From positions 2,046,001 to 2,110,000 of the forward strand of contig JAESUZ010002383.1 of NCBI GenBank assembly GCA_017311185.1: DNA of 64,000 bases, read 5' to 3'. This document shows positions 54,384 to 64,000 of this stretch, piece after piece (within the stretch, counting starts at the first letter, position 1; the number at the start of each line of letters is the position of its first letter). A program made the position numbers and the translations under genes. This DNA comes from Proteles cristata cristata. Lineage: Eukaryota; Chordata; Mammalia; Carnivora; Hyaenidae. Below the pieces are notes generated by a model, which saw only the letters and a list, made by a program, of their open reading frames with translations, ran no database searches and was not told the DNA's origin.

Positions 54384-55884
54384 TCTATATATGTCTATCC
54401 CAAATACAAAAAAAAAAAAATGGCAGTTGCCTTCAGTTCAGGAAATAGCTATTGTGTGCTGTTTTCTATCAGCCTCTTTGCTTAGCACTGGGGCAGGCTT
54501 GGAGGAGGGGTTTGCAAATAGGAATAAGGTAGCTGTAGACCCTGGTAGTGTGGATGGGGTGGATGAGGGGATTTATAAGGTTTAGAAAGAGCTGAGTGTG
54601 CATCATTTCAGCAGGGAGACCATATCAGTATCTTTGTTTAATGATACATCAGATGAAGAGATTTTAAGGCGTGGTTCCTACCTTTCATCTTCAGACAGCA
54701 TTGATAGCAGGGGAAGGAAGGAAGGACACTGTGTGCATCATAAGCGTGGAGGTGGACCTCTCTGCAAGCGCAAAGTTGCCCTTTCTGTTTGGGACTTGAA
54801 ATGTTTGCAGGTGGATTCGATTTTCAGAAGGTTTGTCCCCTGCAGGCCCTATAGCCTCAGCTTTGAAAGCCGAGTGGCTCTGGAGAGGCTAGGCCATTAT
54901 CTGCCTCTCCTGCTGGTTTGTGTGGGAGACCTTTCTCTCCTAAAAAGAAAACCTTGGCCTCTGAGATGCATTCAGCTTGATTGGTAAGGAGTCCTGCTGG
55001 GCCATTTGTTCCAGGTTAAAATTCTTACTGCTGCTTAATGGGTGGCCTTTGATATTGAGAGAGCCTACCTTGCAAGCTAAAATTAGGCTCATCTGGAATC
55101 AAGCCCTTTAACTGGGGCTGCAGTTTTTCCAAAAACGTGACTTCACAAGGCCTTATTGGCATTTTTGGCATCCTAATTTAGTGCTTAGTGAGAAATACTA
55201 CAGTAACGGGCTCTTGGGTGACTAAAACTGCTTCATGGAATTTCACAGCCAGCTCATAATCCCCTACCTAATACTTGATGACGTTCTCCTTCAGATCACC
55301 AAGAGATTTCAAAATCCTCATATCCCCTCTATTCTTACTTTGTGTCCATCATGCCCGCCTCAACTGACCAGTCAAGTGCCCTTTCCTCAGGGGCTTGTCC
55401 CCCATGCACACTGTTGATGGTCAACCTCTGAAAACCCTACCCTTGAGCCCTAAGGTACTAAACCTTCCAGCTCTCATTCATCCACTGCCATGGTTCCTTT
55501 TGTTTTCTCACTGACTCTTCCATCTTTGCTCATGTCTTAAGCATAGGCATTGCCCAAGATCCTTCTTCATTCTTCTTGACATGGAGAACTATACCTCCAT
55601 GTCCCTGAGCCTGACTCTCTGGGGACAAGTCCCAGCCACCCCCCTCCAAACTTAGTGATTCTCCTGAGGCTCAGCACTGCCTGGAAGCCTGTCTCCCTCA
55701 AACTTGCCTTGTTTTGACATAGGATGTTCTCTTCTGCTTACTTCGTGAAATCCTACCCTGGTGAAAATAGAATGAGACTCCCTGGTGAAATCTCTCTTCC
55801 CTCCCAAATTAGACAGACTGGCATAGCAGACTTACTGTGTCTTCCTAAGGGTTGAGCAATGATCAGCTTCTTGAGGCAAGAGAG
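54383..55884. other. Repeat-poor unassigned sequence
   Basis: A plus frame of 129 codons at 54598-54987 has no recognised domain and no splice-site support that I could make convincing. From 55230 to 55740 the sequence is pyrimidine-rich and might be ancient L2. A near-repeat of ccctggtgaaa occurs at about 55756 and 55780. Confidence 0.4.
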
Positions 55885-56350
55885 TGTTATCGCAGAGGCA
55901 CCATGTGATGCCCAAATCAGCGCCATGACAGGCTTCAGAAGGCCCCAGAAATTAAAAGGCCCAACTTTCTGAGGCATGACTCAGCAGGCTTAAGCAACCG
56001 CCCTTCCCCCTGCCTGAACCAATCACCGGAGACTGGGAAAGTACCGGACGTTCCCGCCACTTTTCTGGCCCGCTTAGTTTTAAATCCACCAATCCCTCTG
56101 CGCCACATCAACCTCTGCTGTCACCCTGTCCTATCACATTGTAGTCTCTGCCCATCACCCCTTTCCCCGCCCAAACTGTGATAAAAACCCTACTTCTCCA
56201 TTGTTTGGGGCTCTCAGCACGGATCCACTGCGTTGGTGAGGTCTGGGAGCCTGAGCTTAAGCCCGAATAAATGCCCTTTGCTTTTGCATACGTGACTCGG
56301 ACTCCTTGGTGGGCTTGGGATTTTGGGGAGATCGCAGTCTGGGCATAACA
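55885..56350 (+). mobile_element. Class I (gammaretrovirus-like) ERV solo LTR
   Basis: The proposed ends form an inverted repeat, TGTTAT...ATAACA. In order it holds a CCAAT box (gaaccaatca, about 56016-56025), GC-rich U3 words, a TATA-like ataaaaa at 56181-56187, the polyadenylation signal AATAAA at 56266-56271 with a following T/G-rich region, and the 3' end at 56350. No primer-binding site, gag, pol or env follows, so it is a solo LTR. A clear 4-bp target duplication could not be found. The 5' boundary might lie up to 140 bases further upstream. Confidence 0.75.
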
Positions 56351-58133
56351 GTGACACATGGGTGGCTCAGCACGAAACAATTCCATGAATGCTGCCTATG
56401 TGTCTGTTTGCCCCAGTACATGTGAACTGAGCTGCAGGGACTGTTCTGTTCACTTCAGCCCTGTGATCCTGCCTACCCCACAGGCCCCTGGTAATGAGTG
56501 TGTAGAGCTGAAATAAAGGCAGGGGTGAGCATGACCCCGGGACTTGTCTGACAACAGAAAGGGAAGTTCTTAGCCTCCGCTCCTGGATGAATAGAGGCAC
56601 GAATGGTAGCAATTGAGGGTAGGGGGCTCTGACTGTGGTTAAGGTGGATTTATTTCCAGACTGCTTTAACCAGGTCCCATTTTGTAGGTGAAAAATCAAG
56701 GCCAAGCATCTCTGTAAAGTTATGCCCAGATATCTGTACTTATTTTTATGATCATTTCTTTCTTGATTCTTCTCACTCAGGCTATGCTGAAAAAAGTCCA
56801 AGGGTGAATAAGTGATTTTCCCTCCCCTGCCCTCCATCTGGCCTCTCATTCTGCATGCCTGGGAACCCTGTGTTGCCCCTTTTCTCCCCACATCCTCACA
56901 TGTTCAGGCCGGCTTTCTTGGCAGGTGGTTCCTGCCTCCCTCTCTACCATGCAGTCTAATTGCTGTGAAGCACCTTTGAGCATATTAGAAAAATATGGGT
57001 CTTTCCTGAGTGTGGATGCACTTCTCACATCAGCGTGCTCAGGTTGGCTGGCCCACTCTTCTGGGTTTTTACGCTTAGTGGACAGGAAGCCCTTGGGCAG
57101 TGAACAGCCTGTACAGCTGTATGTGGGGCTTTCATCAAACCAAGCCATCATGCAGTCTGTTCCCATCTGTGGCTGGGAAACCTGCAAGCACCTCAGCACC
57201 CCTTAGTGAATTTACCACCCCCCAACCCCCATTTGGTTTTCAGATAATTTCTTCATCTAAATATGCACTTTCTGGATGCAAATTTGTTTTTTTTTTAAAA
57301 TATTTTTTATTTTTCTAAATTATTTTTTTAAAATTTTTTTCTGGGAGCAAATTTGAAGAACACCAAAAATCTTAGGCGGGTCACAAATAATTTTGGAGAA
57401 GGTAAGATTTGAACACATCTTCCTAGATCTTTGGTACAGTCTACCCTGGCTCTGTTTTGCTGTCTTCATGCTTGGCCATTTTCCCTTCCTGTACACATAC
57501 CATGGACAGATCTTATTTATCTTTATCGTATTTACCTCCCCTGTTTCCTAAGTTACCAGTATCTGCTTCTCCTTTACTGTTTGGCAATATGGGTTTTATT
57601 TCTCACTCCTAATTGCTCTCTTGATTTACCAGTGTTTTCATAGTGGTTTTGAAAATTTTACTCTAAACACTTAGAAATGTAATTAAAGATACAGACTGCT
57701 GAGTGGTAGTTGGCAGCTCTGGCCCAAAGGCCGTGTAGCTGCTGCTGGCCATCTGGGCAGGCTCTGCTCTGTGGGTCCCTCTCCGGGCTTACCAGACGGT
57801 CCTTCACTCCCTGGGCTCTAATAATAGAGGCAGGTCTGCAACTACCATCCCAAGAATAATGACCAAATTACAGCCAAACAGCATTGGAAGTTGCACAGGA
57901 TGAAGGGACACAAGCCTCAGCGTACTGAAATAAACCAACTAAAACTGTCTAAAACGTATGGCATCTGGATTCCTCTGGTTAATTGAATTATGTCTTTAAT
58001 GCCATTTTATCATCTGAATTGAATTTACCTTTATGTATCCTCATACTCAATACTTAAAACAGCACAAAACTCTCAGCATTAATTTATCCAGATACTATTG
58101 AGAGTAATGAACTGGCCTTTATCTCTTGAAAGC
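56351..58133. other. Repeat-poor unassigned sequence
   Basis: Two minus-strand frames, 174 codons (56367-56891) and 117 codons (56846-57199), overlap in different frames. Neither shows a known domain, and lengths like these are expected once or twice by chance in 64 kb. An AT-rich patch lies at 57286-57345. Confidence 0.4.
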
Positions 58134-58350
58134 AGGGCTTCTCACCCTTGGTACTTTCAATACTTGGAGCCAGATCATTTTTGTAGAGGGGGCATTCCTG
58201 TGCATTGAAGGGTGTTTAGCAACAGCCCTGGCCTCTACTCACAAGATGCCTGGAGTATCTGCTCCCTTCCCCCGCTGTGACAACAAACAGTGGTCTCCAA
58301 AGGTTGGCAAATGTCCCCTAGGGGGCCAACATGCCCCCAGTTGAGAAGCA
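58134..58350 (-). mobile_element. MER5A-like hAT DNA transposon relic, minus strand
   Basis: Starts gggcttctcacccttggtac and ends ccagttgagaagcagtggg, near inverse repeats. Internal tgtgcattgaagggtgttta and tggcaaatgtccccta match MER5A. Confidence 0.85.
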
Positions 58351-59029
58351 GTGGGTTTACACTTTTCTCGTACAGCTTGAATATCAGTTTCTAGACTGAG
58401 TTCCTGCAATGCATCAGTTGTTAAATTTGACTTGTATTTCATATTAGACTATGGAAACATGCTCATTGTTTGGGTTTTCCCAGTCAGAGGATTGCATACA
58501 ATAAGAATCTGTTCTGAAGAGAAATGACTGGTCTTCACGAGCTTTTGTGGCTGGCTTCTCTTTGTGTGGTGTGCCATGATAACTTCTTGGGAAGCCTAAA
58601 GTCTGTTTCCTCTGACCATGTAAATAAGTGCCATATTGTTCTTTTGAGCTCACAGGCACAGCTTGCTCAGGGCTAAGCAGGGCATGGAAGGCCCCTTGAT
58701 AGTTAACCCAGTGGCTTCATCTGTGGGGCATAGATGTCTCTAGCATGTTGAATCTTTGCATATTCAGCACTGTGTTTTACATCCAGGTAACTGTGAATGT
58801 TTAAAAGGGAATGCATGTAAATATCACCTAAATGTCATATGAAGTCTCCTCCTCCAGCACAGCATTTTTATCTGCTCCCTTATTTGAAGAATACTGGCAT
58901 TTTCGCTGTACGGGTCATGAGGAGGAACACATTTCAGATCATCACGGTCTTCTGAGCTCCGAGCCTGGCTGGTAGGATTGCGAGATGCACTAGGAGGGCA
59001 TGTGACTTACCGTCTGGAGAACAGGACTG
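58351..59029. other. Unassigned sequence
   Basis: No repeat or supported gene recognised. Confidence 0.4.
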
Positions 59030-59150
59030 TGGCACATGTTGATGCAGCCTCAGTCAAGTTGCTTCCCTGTCTGGAGCCCAGCACTTTCTCTGTTAAATAA
59101 AGCTATTGCATTAGATAGTCCTCAGAGGACTCTTCTAGCTTTAAGAAAAA
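59030..59150 (-). mobile_element. MIR SINE relic, minus strand
   Basis: cagtcaagttgcttccctgt, ctgttaaataaagctattgc, then gaggactcttctagcttt, a MIR antisense order. A second weaker MIR-like piece (tgattttgggcaagccactc) lies at about 59490-59570. Confidence 0.65.
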
Positions 59151-59570
59151 ATGTATGATTTTAATTACAGTGATAATGAACTTGGAGTTTTCAAATTAAA
59201 TTGAGTTGGAAAGGTGTCTCTTTCTAAGAGGAACGAGAGCAGTAGGATCTTCAACATCATATTTATTCCCTCAGTGAAACTTTCAGCTGATGGATATAAT
59301 TAATGTTGCCATGGAGAAATTGTGGCCTGAGAATCACAGCTGCCTTGGTGTCTTCTTGGTTTACAGCCCCGGAAGCGGACTTCACTGGAGGATATGTGTG
59401 CATGAGTCTGTCTGGCAGCTGAGGGTGAGGGTGGCTGGCTCTTCCCCTCTCTACGAATTTGGAGACCGGGGTGCTAGTTTTATCTTTGCTATGTGATTTT
59501 GGGCAAGCCACTCCACGTCTCAGGGCTCAGCTCTCACGTGAATGTGAGGAATTAGGCTCTGGTCCTGGGC

Positions 59571-61344
59571 AGAAAAGGTGAGGACGCAACACGTGTGCCT
59601 GCCTGTCATTAGAAAAGCCTGCAAGGTTCGTCTTTGGGTGGCAGGTGGGAACCTGGCTAATAAACAGGTTTTCTACGCTGATATTAAACTTTTTCTCTGC
59701 AGTAAGAGTGGCTCCCTGAGCCTGAACGTTCTGTGCAAGCAGTGTGGTTTATGCTGAACACCTGTGCCTTCTGGGTCTCTGGAATTTTGGTATGTGCTAG
59801 ACAGAAGGTTCTTAGGTGGTGAGCCCCTGAGAAAATCCCTGGGTGCGACTCTCCAACAAGCTTTCCTGATAGACGACACTTTGCACATGTTGTCACAACT
59901 TAGTGGGAGGATCAAACATCTTTCCTGAATTCTCTGGGAGATGCCTCTTGGAATCTTCTGCCTTGTCTTCTCTGCGTTTTACTTTATACACCTTTTCCCT
60001 CTCTTGATAGGGCGTTGCTGTGGTAAATCTCAGTCCTAGGTATCACTGCATGCTGATTCCTGTGAGCCCTTTGGGTGAATCACCAAGCCTGGGGGTGGTC
60101 TTGAGGACCTCTGATAAATATACTCTAAAACTCTCGGAAAATCTGTACGGCAGAATTCTTTGGATTTTTTTTTCCCCTAGTGAATATTATTTCAGTACCT
60201 TAGGCTACCCACCCCCCCACTCTTAATTTGGTAGTGAAACAGGGTTATGGTAGAGAGTGAGCTGACAGAAACCTCCCTATTCTGCAGTCAAGCCATAGCC
60301 TAGTTGGCAATTTGATGTGTGCTTTTGACTGTAAGAAGATAAATACAAGTGAGAAAAGGTCAGTGCAAAATGAGACCATAACTAGGCAATATCATTTTAA
60401 CCATTATCCTATTAGCTGTATATTTTACGCATTGTGTGTCCTTCTATTTTGTTGAATTGTCTATAATTGGATTCTTAAGACTGAGACTGTTTATAATTTG
60501 AGGGGAGCTTATTGTTTGAAGAAATCCTCTTGTGAATTGATTCCTAATTTATCTTTGAAGTGAAGCCAAATTGAGTGGGGGAGGAGTGTGAGCCTTAGCA
60601 GTGGGTGATATGATTGAAAGAGGCGTACGTATGTTGTAGCAGTCAGGAGTGTTCCAGACACAGACAATAGAAAGCCCTCATATTAGTTTAAGCAAAATAA
60701 ATGAGAACATATTACAGAATGCATTTGGCTGCATCCATGGCCTCGAGTGACATTGTCAGAATTGTGTTTGTCTCCTTCTTTCCTGCCCACCTCCTTCCTT
60801 TTCTGTACTCTCCCTTTCTTCCGTTTCAGCTCTTCATTCTCAGGCTAGCCCTCCAATATGTGGTTGCCTTGCAATGTCCTTGAAGGCAAGGTACCTACCC
60901 TCCTGGGAAGGGAAAGAGCTCCAAAAGAAAAGAGGATTTCTTTTGCCAAAAGGAGGAGGGAAGCAGACTGAGCAAAAACAGCTGTCTAGTGTATGTGTCT
61001 GTGTGGATCCCAGAAAAGTTGCCATGGTATCCACAAAGTTGAGTGTTGTGGGTCCCATTGATTGGTGGTAGCTGATGGACGGCTTTGAGGATCATCTCTG
61101 AGGATGGAACCAGAATGTGGCCTTACTTTGCTGATGGGCAATAATTGTATCAGAGGCTTGTTCTGGGCCATGGACTGGGGTTGCGATTATGGTTAGAACA
61201 CTAGTCCTACCTACAAAGGGTGGTATGTAGTGTGAAGACAATCCATCCCTCTTATTGATGTGGGTAGTGAGTCTTCATTTATATAAGTGTCTTTTAAGTG
61301 TTCTTTTTAAATGAATCTGTGCACTTAAATTTTGACAGATCCTC
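59571..61344. other. Unassigned sequence with a possible degraded repeat at 60640-60860
   Basis: The stretch tagcagtcaggagtgttcca with aaataaatgagaacatatta resembles a degraded LTR or DNA element, but I could not name it. Frames on both strands overlap at 60840-61171 and are unsupported. Confidence 0.35.
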
Positions 61345-62176
61345 CTTTTTAAAAAATTTGAATTGAAGTTAGTTAACATATAGTGTGGTTTTGGTTTCAA
61401 GAGTAGAATTTAGTGATTCATCACTTACATATAACACCCACCACTCATCCCGACAGTGTGCTTCTTAATGCTCATCGCCCATAGAGCCCATCCCTCCCCA
61501 CCTCTCCTCCAGCAGCCCTCAGTTTGTTCTCTGTATTTAAGAGTTCCTTATGGTTTGCCTCCCTCTCTGTTTTTATCTTATTTTTTCCTTCCCTTCCCCT
61601 ATGTTCATCTGTTGTGTTTCTCAAATTCCGCAAATGAATGAAATCTTTGTCTTTCTCTGACTGACTTATTTCACTTAGCGTAATAGCCTCTAGTTCCATC
61701 CACCTTGTTGCAAATGGCAAGATTTCATTTTTTTGATCGCCAGTATTCCATTGTATATGACACACCTTCTTTATCCATTAATCAGTTGGTGAATATTTGG
61801 GCTCTTTCCATACTTTGGCTATTGTTGATAATGCTGCTATAAGCATTGGGTGCATGTGCCCCTTCCGATCAGCATTTTTGTATCCTTTGTATAAATACCT
61901 AGTAGTACAATTGCTGGGTTGAAGGGTAGCTCTATTCTTAACTTTTCAAGGAAAAATGCAAACTGCACCAGTTTGCATTCCCACCAACCGTGTAAGAGGG
62001 TTCCCCTTGCTCTGCCTCTTAGCCAACATCTATTGTTTCCTGTGTGGTTAATTTTTTGCCAATGTGACAGGTGTGAGGTGGTATCTCATTTGTATTTTCC
62101 TGATGATGAGCGATGTTGAACATCTTTTCATGTGTCTGTTAGCTATCTGGATGTCTTCTTTGGAAAAGTGTTATTC
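61345..62176 (-). mobile_element. Carnivore LINE-1 3' part, minus strand
   Basis: Antisense 3' UTR (agtagaatttagtgattcat, ttacatataacacccacca), then ORF2 3' region: ctgacttatttcacttagcg, ccagtattccattgtatatg, gcattcccaccaaccgtgta and ctgttagctatctggatgtc. Many frame breaks. Confidence 0.88.
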
Positions 62177-62233
62177 ACGGACAGACCCCTAATTTTTAAC
62201 AGAACTGAGAAGGAAGTTGCTCTGACTGAAATG

Positions 62234-62236
<3 letters not shown>

Positions 62237-62272
<36 letters not shown>
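62237..62272. repeat. (GT)18 microsatellite
   Basis: Eighteen uninterrupted GT units. Confidence 0.97.
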
Positions 62273-62275
<3 letters not shown>

Positions 62276-62337
62276 AAAGAAAAATCAGTGTGATCCTTTA
62301 GGTCTTAAACCTACAGTGTTCTGAGAAATTACATTTT

Positions 62338-62543
62338 TACATTTTTTTTTAACATTTATTTATTGTTGAGAGACAGAGCATCAGCATGGGAGGGTGAGAG
62401 AGAGGGGGATACACAGAATCTGAAGCAGGCTTCAGACTCTGAGATATCAGCACAGAGCCTGACACCAGGCTTGAACTCACAAACCACAAGATCATGACCT
62501 GAGCTGAGGTTGGACACTCAACCGACTGAGCCACCCAGGCACC
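62338..62543 (-). mobile_element. Carnivore SINE, minus strand
   Basis: tttttttttaacatttattt tail, gcttcagactctgagatatc, head gactgagccacccaggcacc. Flanks tctgagaaattac and ctgggagaaattat are the probable TSD. Confidence 0.92.
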
Positions 62544-64000
62544 CTGGGAGAAATTATTTTGAAGAACTCTGTGTTAGATGGGCCAACCAGGCCAGAGGGT
62601 TTTGAAATGTTTACTTCACTGTCCTGATGCCTAGCTATGAGTTATTTATCAGCACTGAGTAGAAGTAAAGTTGATCCTATCCAGGGAAGAATTACTGTCA
62701 TAGGATCAGGAAAAACCATGACTCTTTAAGTCTTATTTTCTTCTGGGGGCATCAGCACTGATTCATCTTTGATTTACAGCTCAGTATCACTGGGAGATTG
62801 TCCCTGTTCATGTAAAATGCCAGAAGCACAGCTTTCCTCTGTAACATCCTATCAGACTCATTTCAGGTTATTTGTATCAGGGTACCCAGCTGCTGTATGG
62901 GTCTTTGGCTTAGTGACTTCATGGTGTCTCTGTAATTCACTTTTCAGGGCTGTATCTTCCATGTTTCTTCTTGTGACTCATCCCTAACCTTCTCTTGTGA
63001 AGTTGTATTGATTGTATGATGAATCTGATGATGTCTTTCTTTGCTATTGTATATTCTTCTTCCTTTAGAACACTCGAATGGCACCTGTTGTAACTAATGC
63101 ATTTGTTGACTTAGAAACTAGCATTAAAATGTCTTTCCTTTTATTCTTGTTTCTACATCTGGGGGCTGTAACAACTCATGCTCAAGGTTAATGAAAGCTG
63201 GTGATACTTTTATTAGAACATGACAGACCTTGGTTACCTCAAGCTTTCAAATGAAGTGAGTCTTGTTTGTTGAGTAAATTACCTTATTCTATTACAAATC
63301 CTATTTAGGTCTAGTTTTATTATTTAAGTGATGAGGATGTTAAGGTTATGCAGTTAACTACCTCAGGGGTGATGGCAGTCTTTAAAAAAGAGAACATAGA
63401 AGTTTTCAGGTCCTAGCAAATGAGGCAATGTAGTTGAGCAGAGACCTGACCTACTTAACCACTGCAAAATAAGTTTTCTGACCTTTGTGTCTACCCAGTG
63501 AATGTCCAGGACAGTTGTGTTATTGGGAATATTCGCATTCATTCCTCCCCCTCTTGATTCTGCATTACAGGCATTCCCCAGTAAGGAAACCATTTGTTGC
63601 AAATGGAGAAAGGTGCTATTCTGGGGACTTCAATTTTGGGGGATCTCTATTTTATTTTGTTTTGTGGATGTTGACAAATAGTAGATTTATTTGATCTCTC
63701 ACTAGAGAGCAGGCCCAGGTAGTCTGAAATGCCAGTCACTGCTCAAATCTCTATGTGCACAAGCCCTTTTTGGCTAAATCCAGTTAAAGCCCAAGACAGC
63801 AAGCAACCATGTAACTGATCCACAGTGGCCATGTCACAAGGCATTAGGCTTCTTTCTTTGGTTGCAGCACATGAGCCTCTATCTCCACCTTGAGACTACA
63901 TTCAGGCACATGCACACAGTAAGAAAACCAAAGCACACAAAAGGATATGCAGTGGAATGAAGGCATCCTTCCCACCTCCACTGCTCGTCCCTCCTGAGGC
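62544..64000. other. Unassigned single-copy-looking sequence
   Basis: No repeat family or supported coding frame recognised up to the end of the window. Confidence 0.4.

Noticed and set aside
54340..54585. Plus-strand frame beginning CVCVCV
   Set aside because: It starts within the (GT)n microsatellite; the rest shows no known motif.
54598..54987. 129-codon plus-strand frame
   Set aside because: No recognised domain and no convincing flanking splice sites. Length is compatible with chance in 64 kb of six frames.
55746..55884. Upstream extension of the solo LTR
   Set aside because: It starts with TG words but none pairs with the ATAACA end and no target duplication supports it, so the boundary at 55885 was preferred.
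56367..57199. Overlapping 174- and 117-codon minus-strand frames downstream of the LTR
   Set aside because: They lie in different frames, share no retroviral or host motif, and such lengths are expected about once or twice by chance in a window this size.

Overview
The window looks like 64 kb of non-coding nuclear DNA from a cat-family (felid) carnivore. The main evidence is 33 copies of the carnivore tRNA-Lys-derived SINE in its felid form. These read ggcgcctgggtggctcag at the head, carry a B box like gggttcgagcccc, and continue through a CT-rich stretch to an aaataaacatt tail. Carnivore-type LINE-1 3' ends (polypurine 3' UTR ending gacaataaac) are also present. The species cannot be fixed further from sequence alone. 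I found no convincing protein-coding host gene, rRNA, functional tRNA, CpG island or CRISPR. The longest open frames are LINE-1 ORF2 relics, translated microsatellites, or frames whose length chance can explain. The window is either intergenic or inside a large intron.

Layout: 1-5.2 kb is mostly single-copy sequence, with an old L1 interrupted by a young L1 and a SINE, a hAT relic, MIR and L2. From 5.2 to 9.6 kb lies an L1 complex: an old L1 whose 5' part is inverted relative to its 3' part, itself interrupted by a younger L1. From 9.6 to 16.3 kb there are MIR and MER5A relics and two SINE clusters, one with three SINEs inserted one after another at the same MIR-derived site. From 16.3 to 20.3 kb there are ERVL and MaLR LTR remnants. 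From 21.5 to 26.2 kb two old minus-strand L1s are stacked, with five SINEs and a young L1 inside them, followed by a Tigger-like DNA transposon. From 28.7 to 31.2 kb lies a long old plus-strand L1 ORF2 and 3' end. From 31 to 39.8 kb there are mixed SINEs, LTRs and L2, two recent-looking tandem duplications (35.6 and 36.8 kb) and a 60-bp alternating purine-pyrimidine tract.

From 39.8 to 46.2 kb and again from 51.2 to 61.3 kb, carnivore SINEs and young L1s are absent. The first of these intervals holds the best candidates for functional sequence: a 75-bp exon-like segment with good splice sites, a CpG-retaining short ORF, and MEF2, TATA and TAATTA motifs, all between 40.36 and 40.95 kb. The second holds a class I (gammaretrovirus-like) solo LTR at about 55.9-56.35 kb. 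From 61.3 kb to the end there is a carnivore L1 3' end, a (GT)n tract, a SINE and unassigned sequence.

No genes work together here. The biology visible is retrotransposon history plus possible regulatory sequence. Repeat family names are from recognition of consensus features, without a database search, and boundaries are approximate unless target-site duplications (TSDs) are given.
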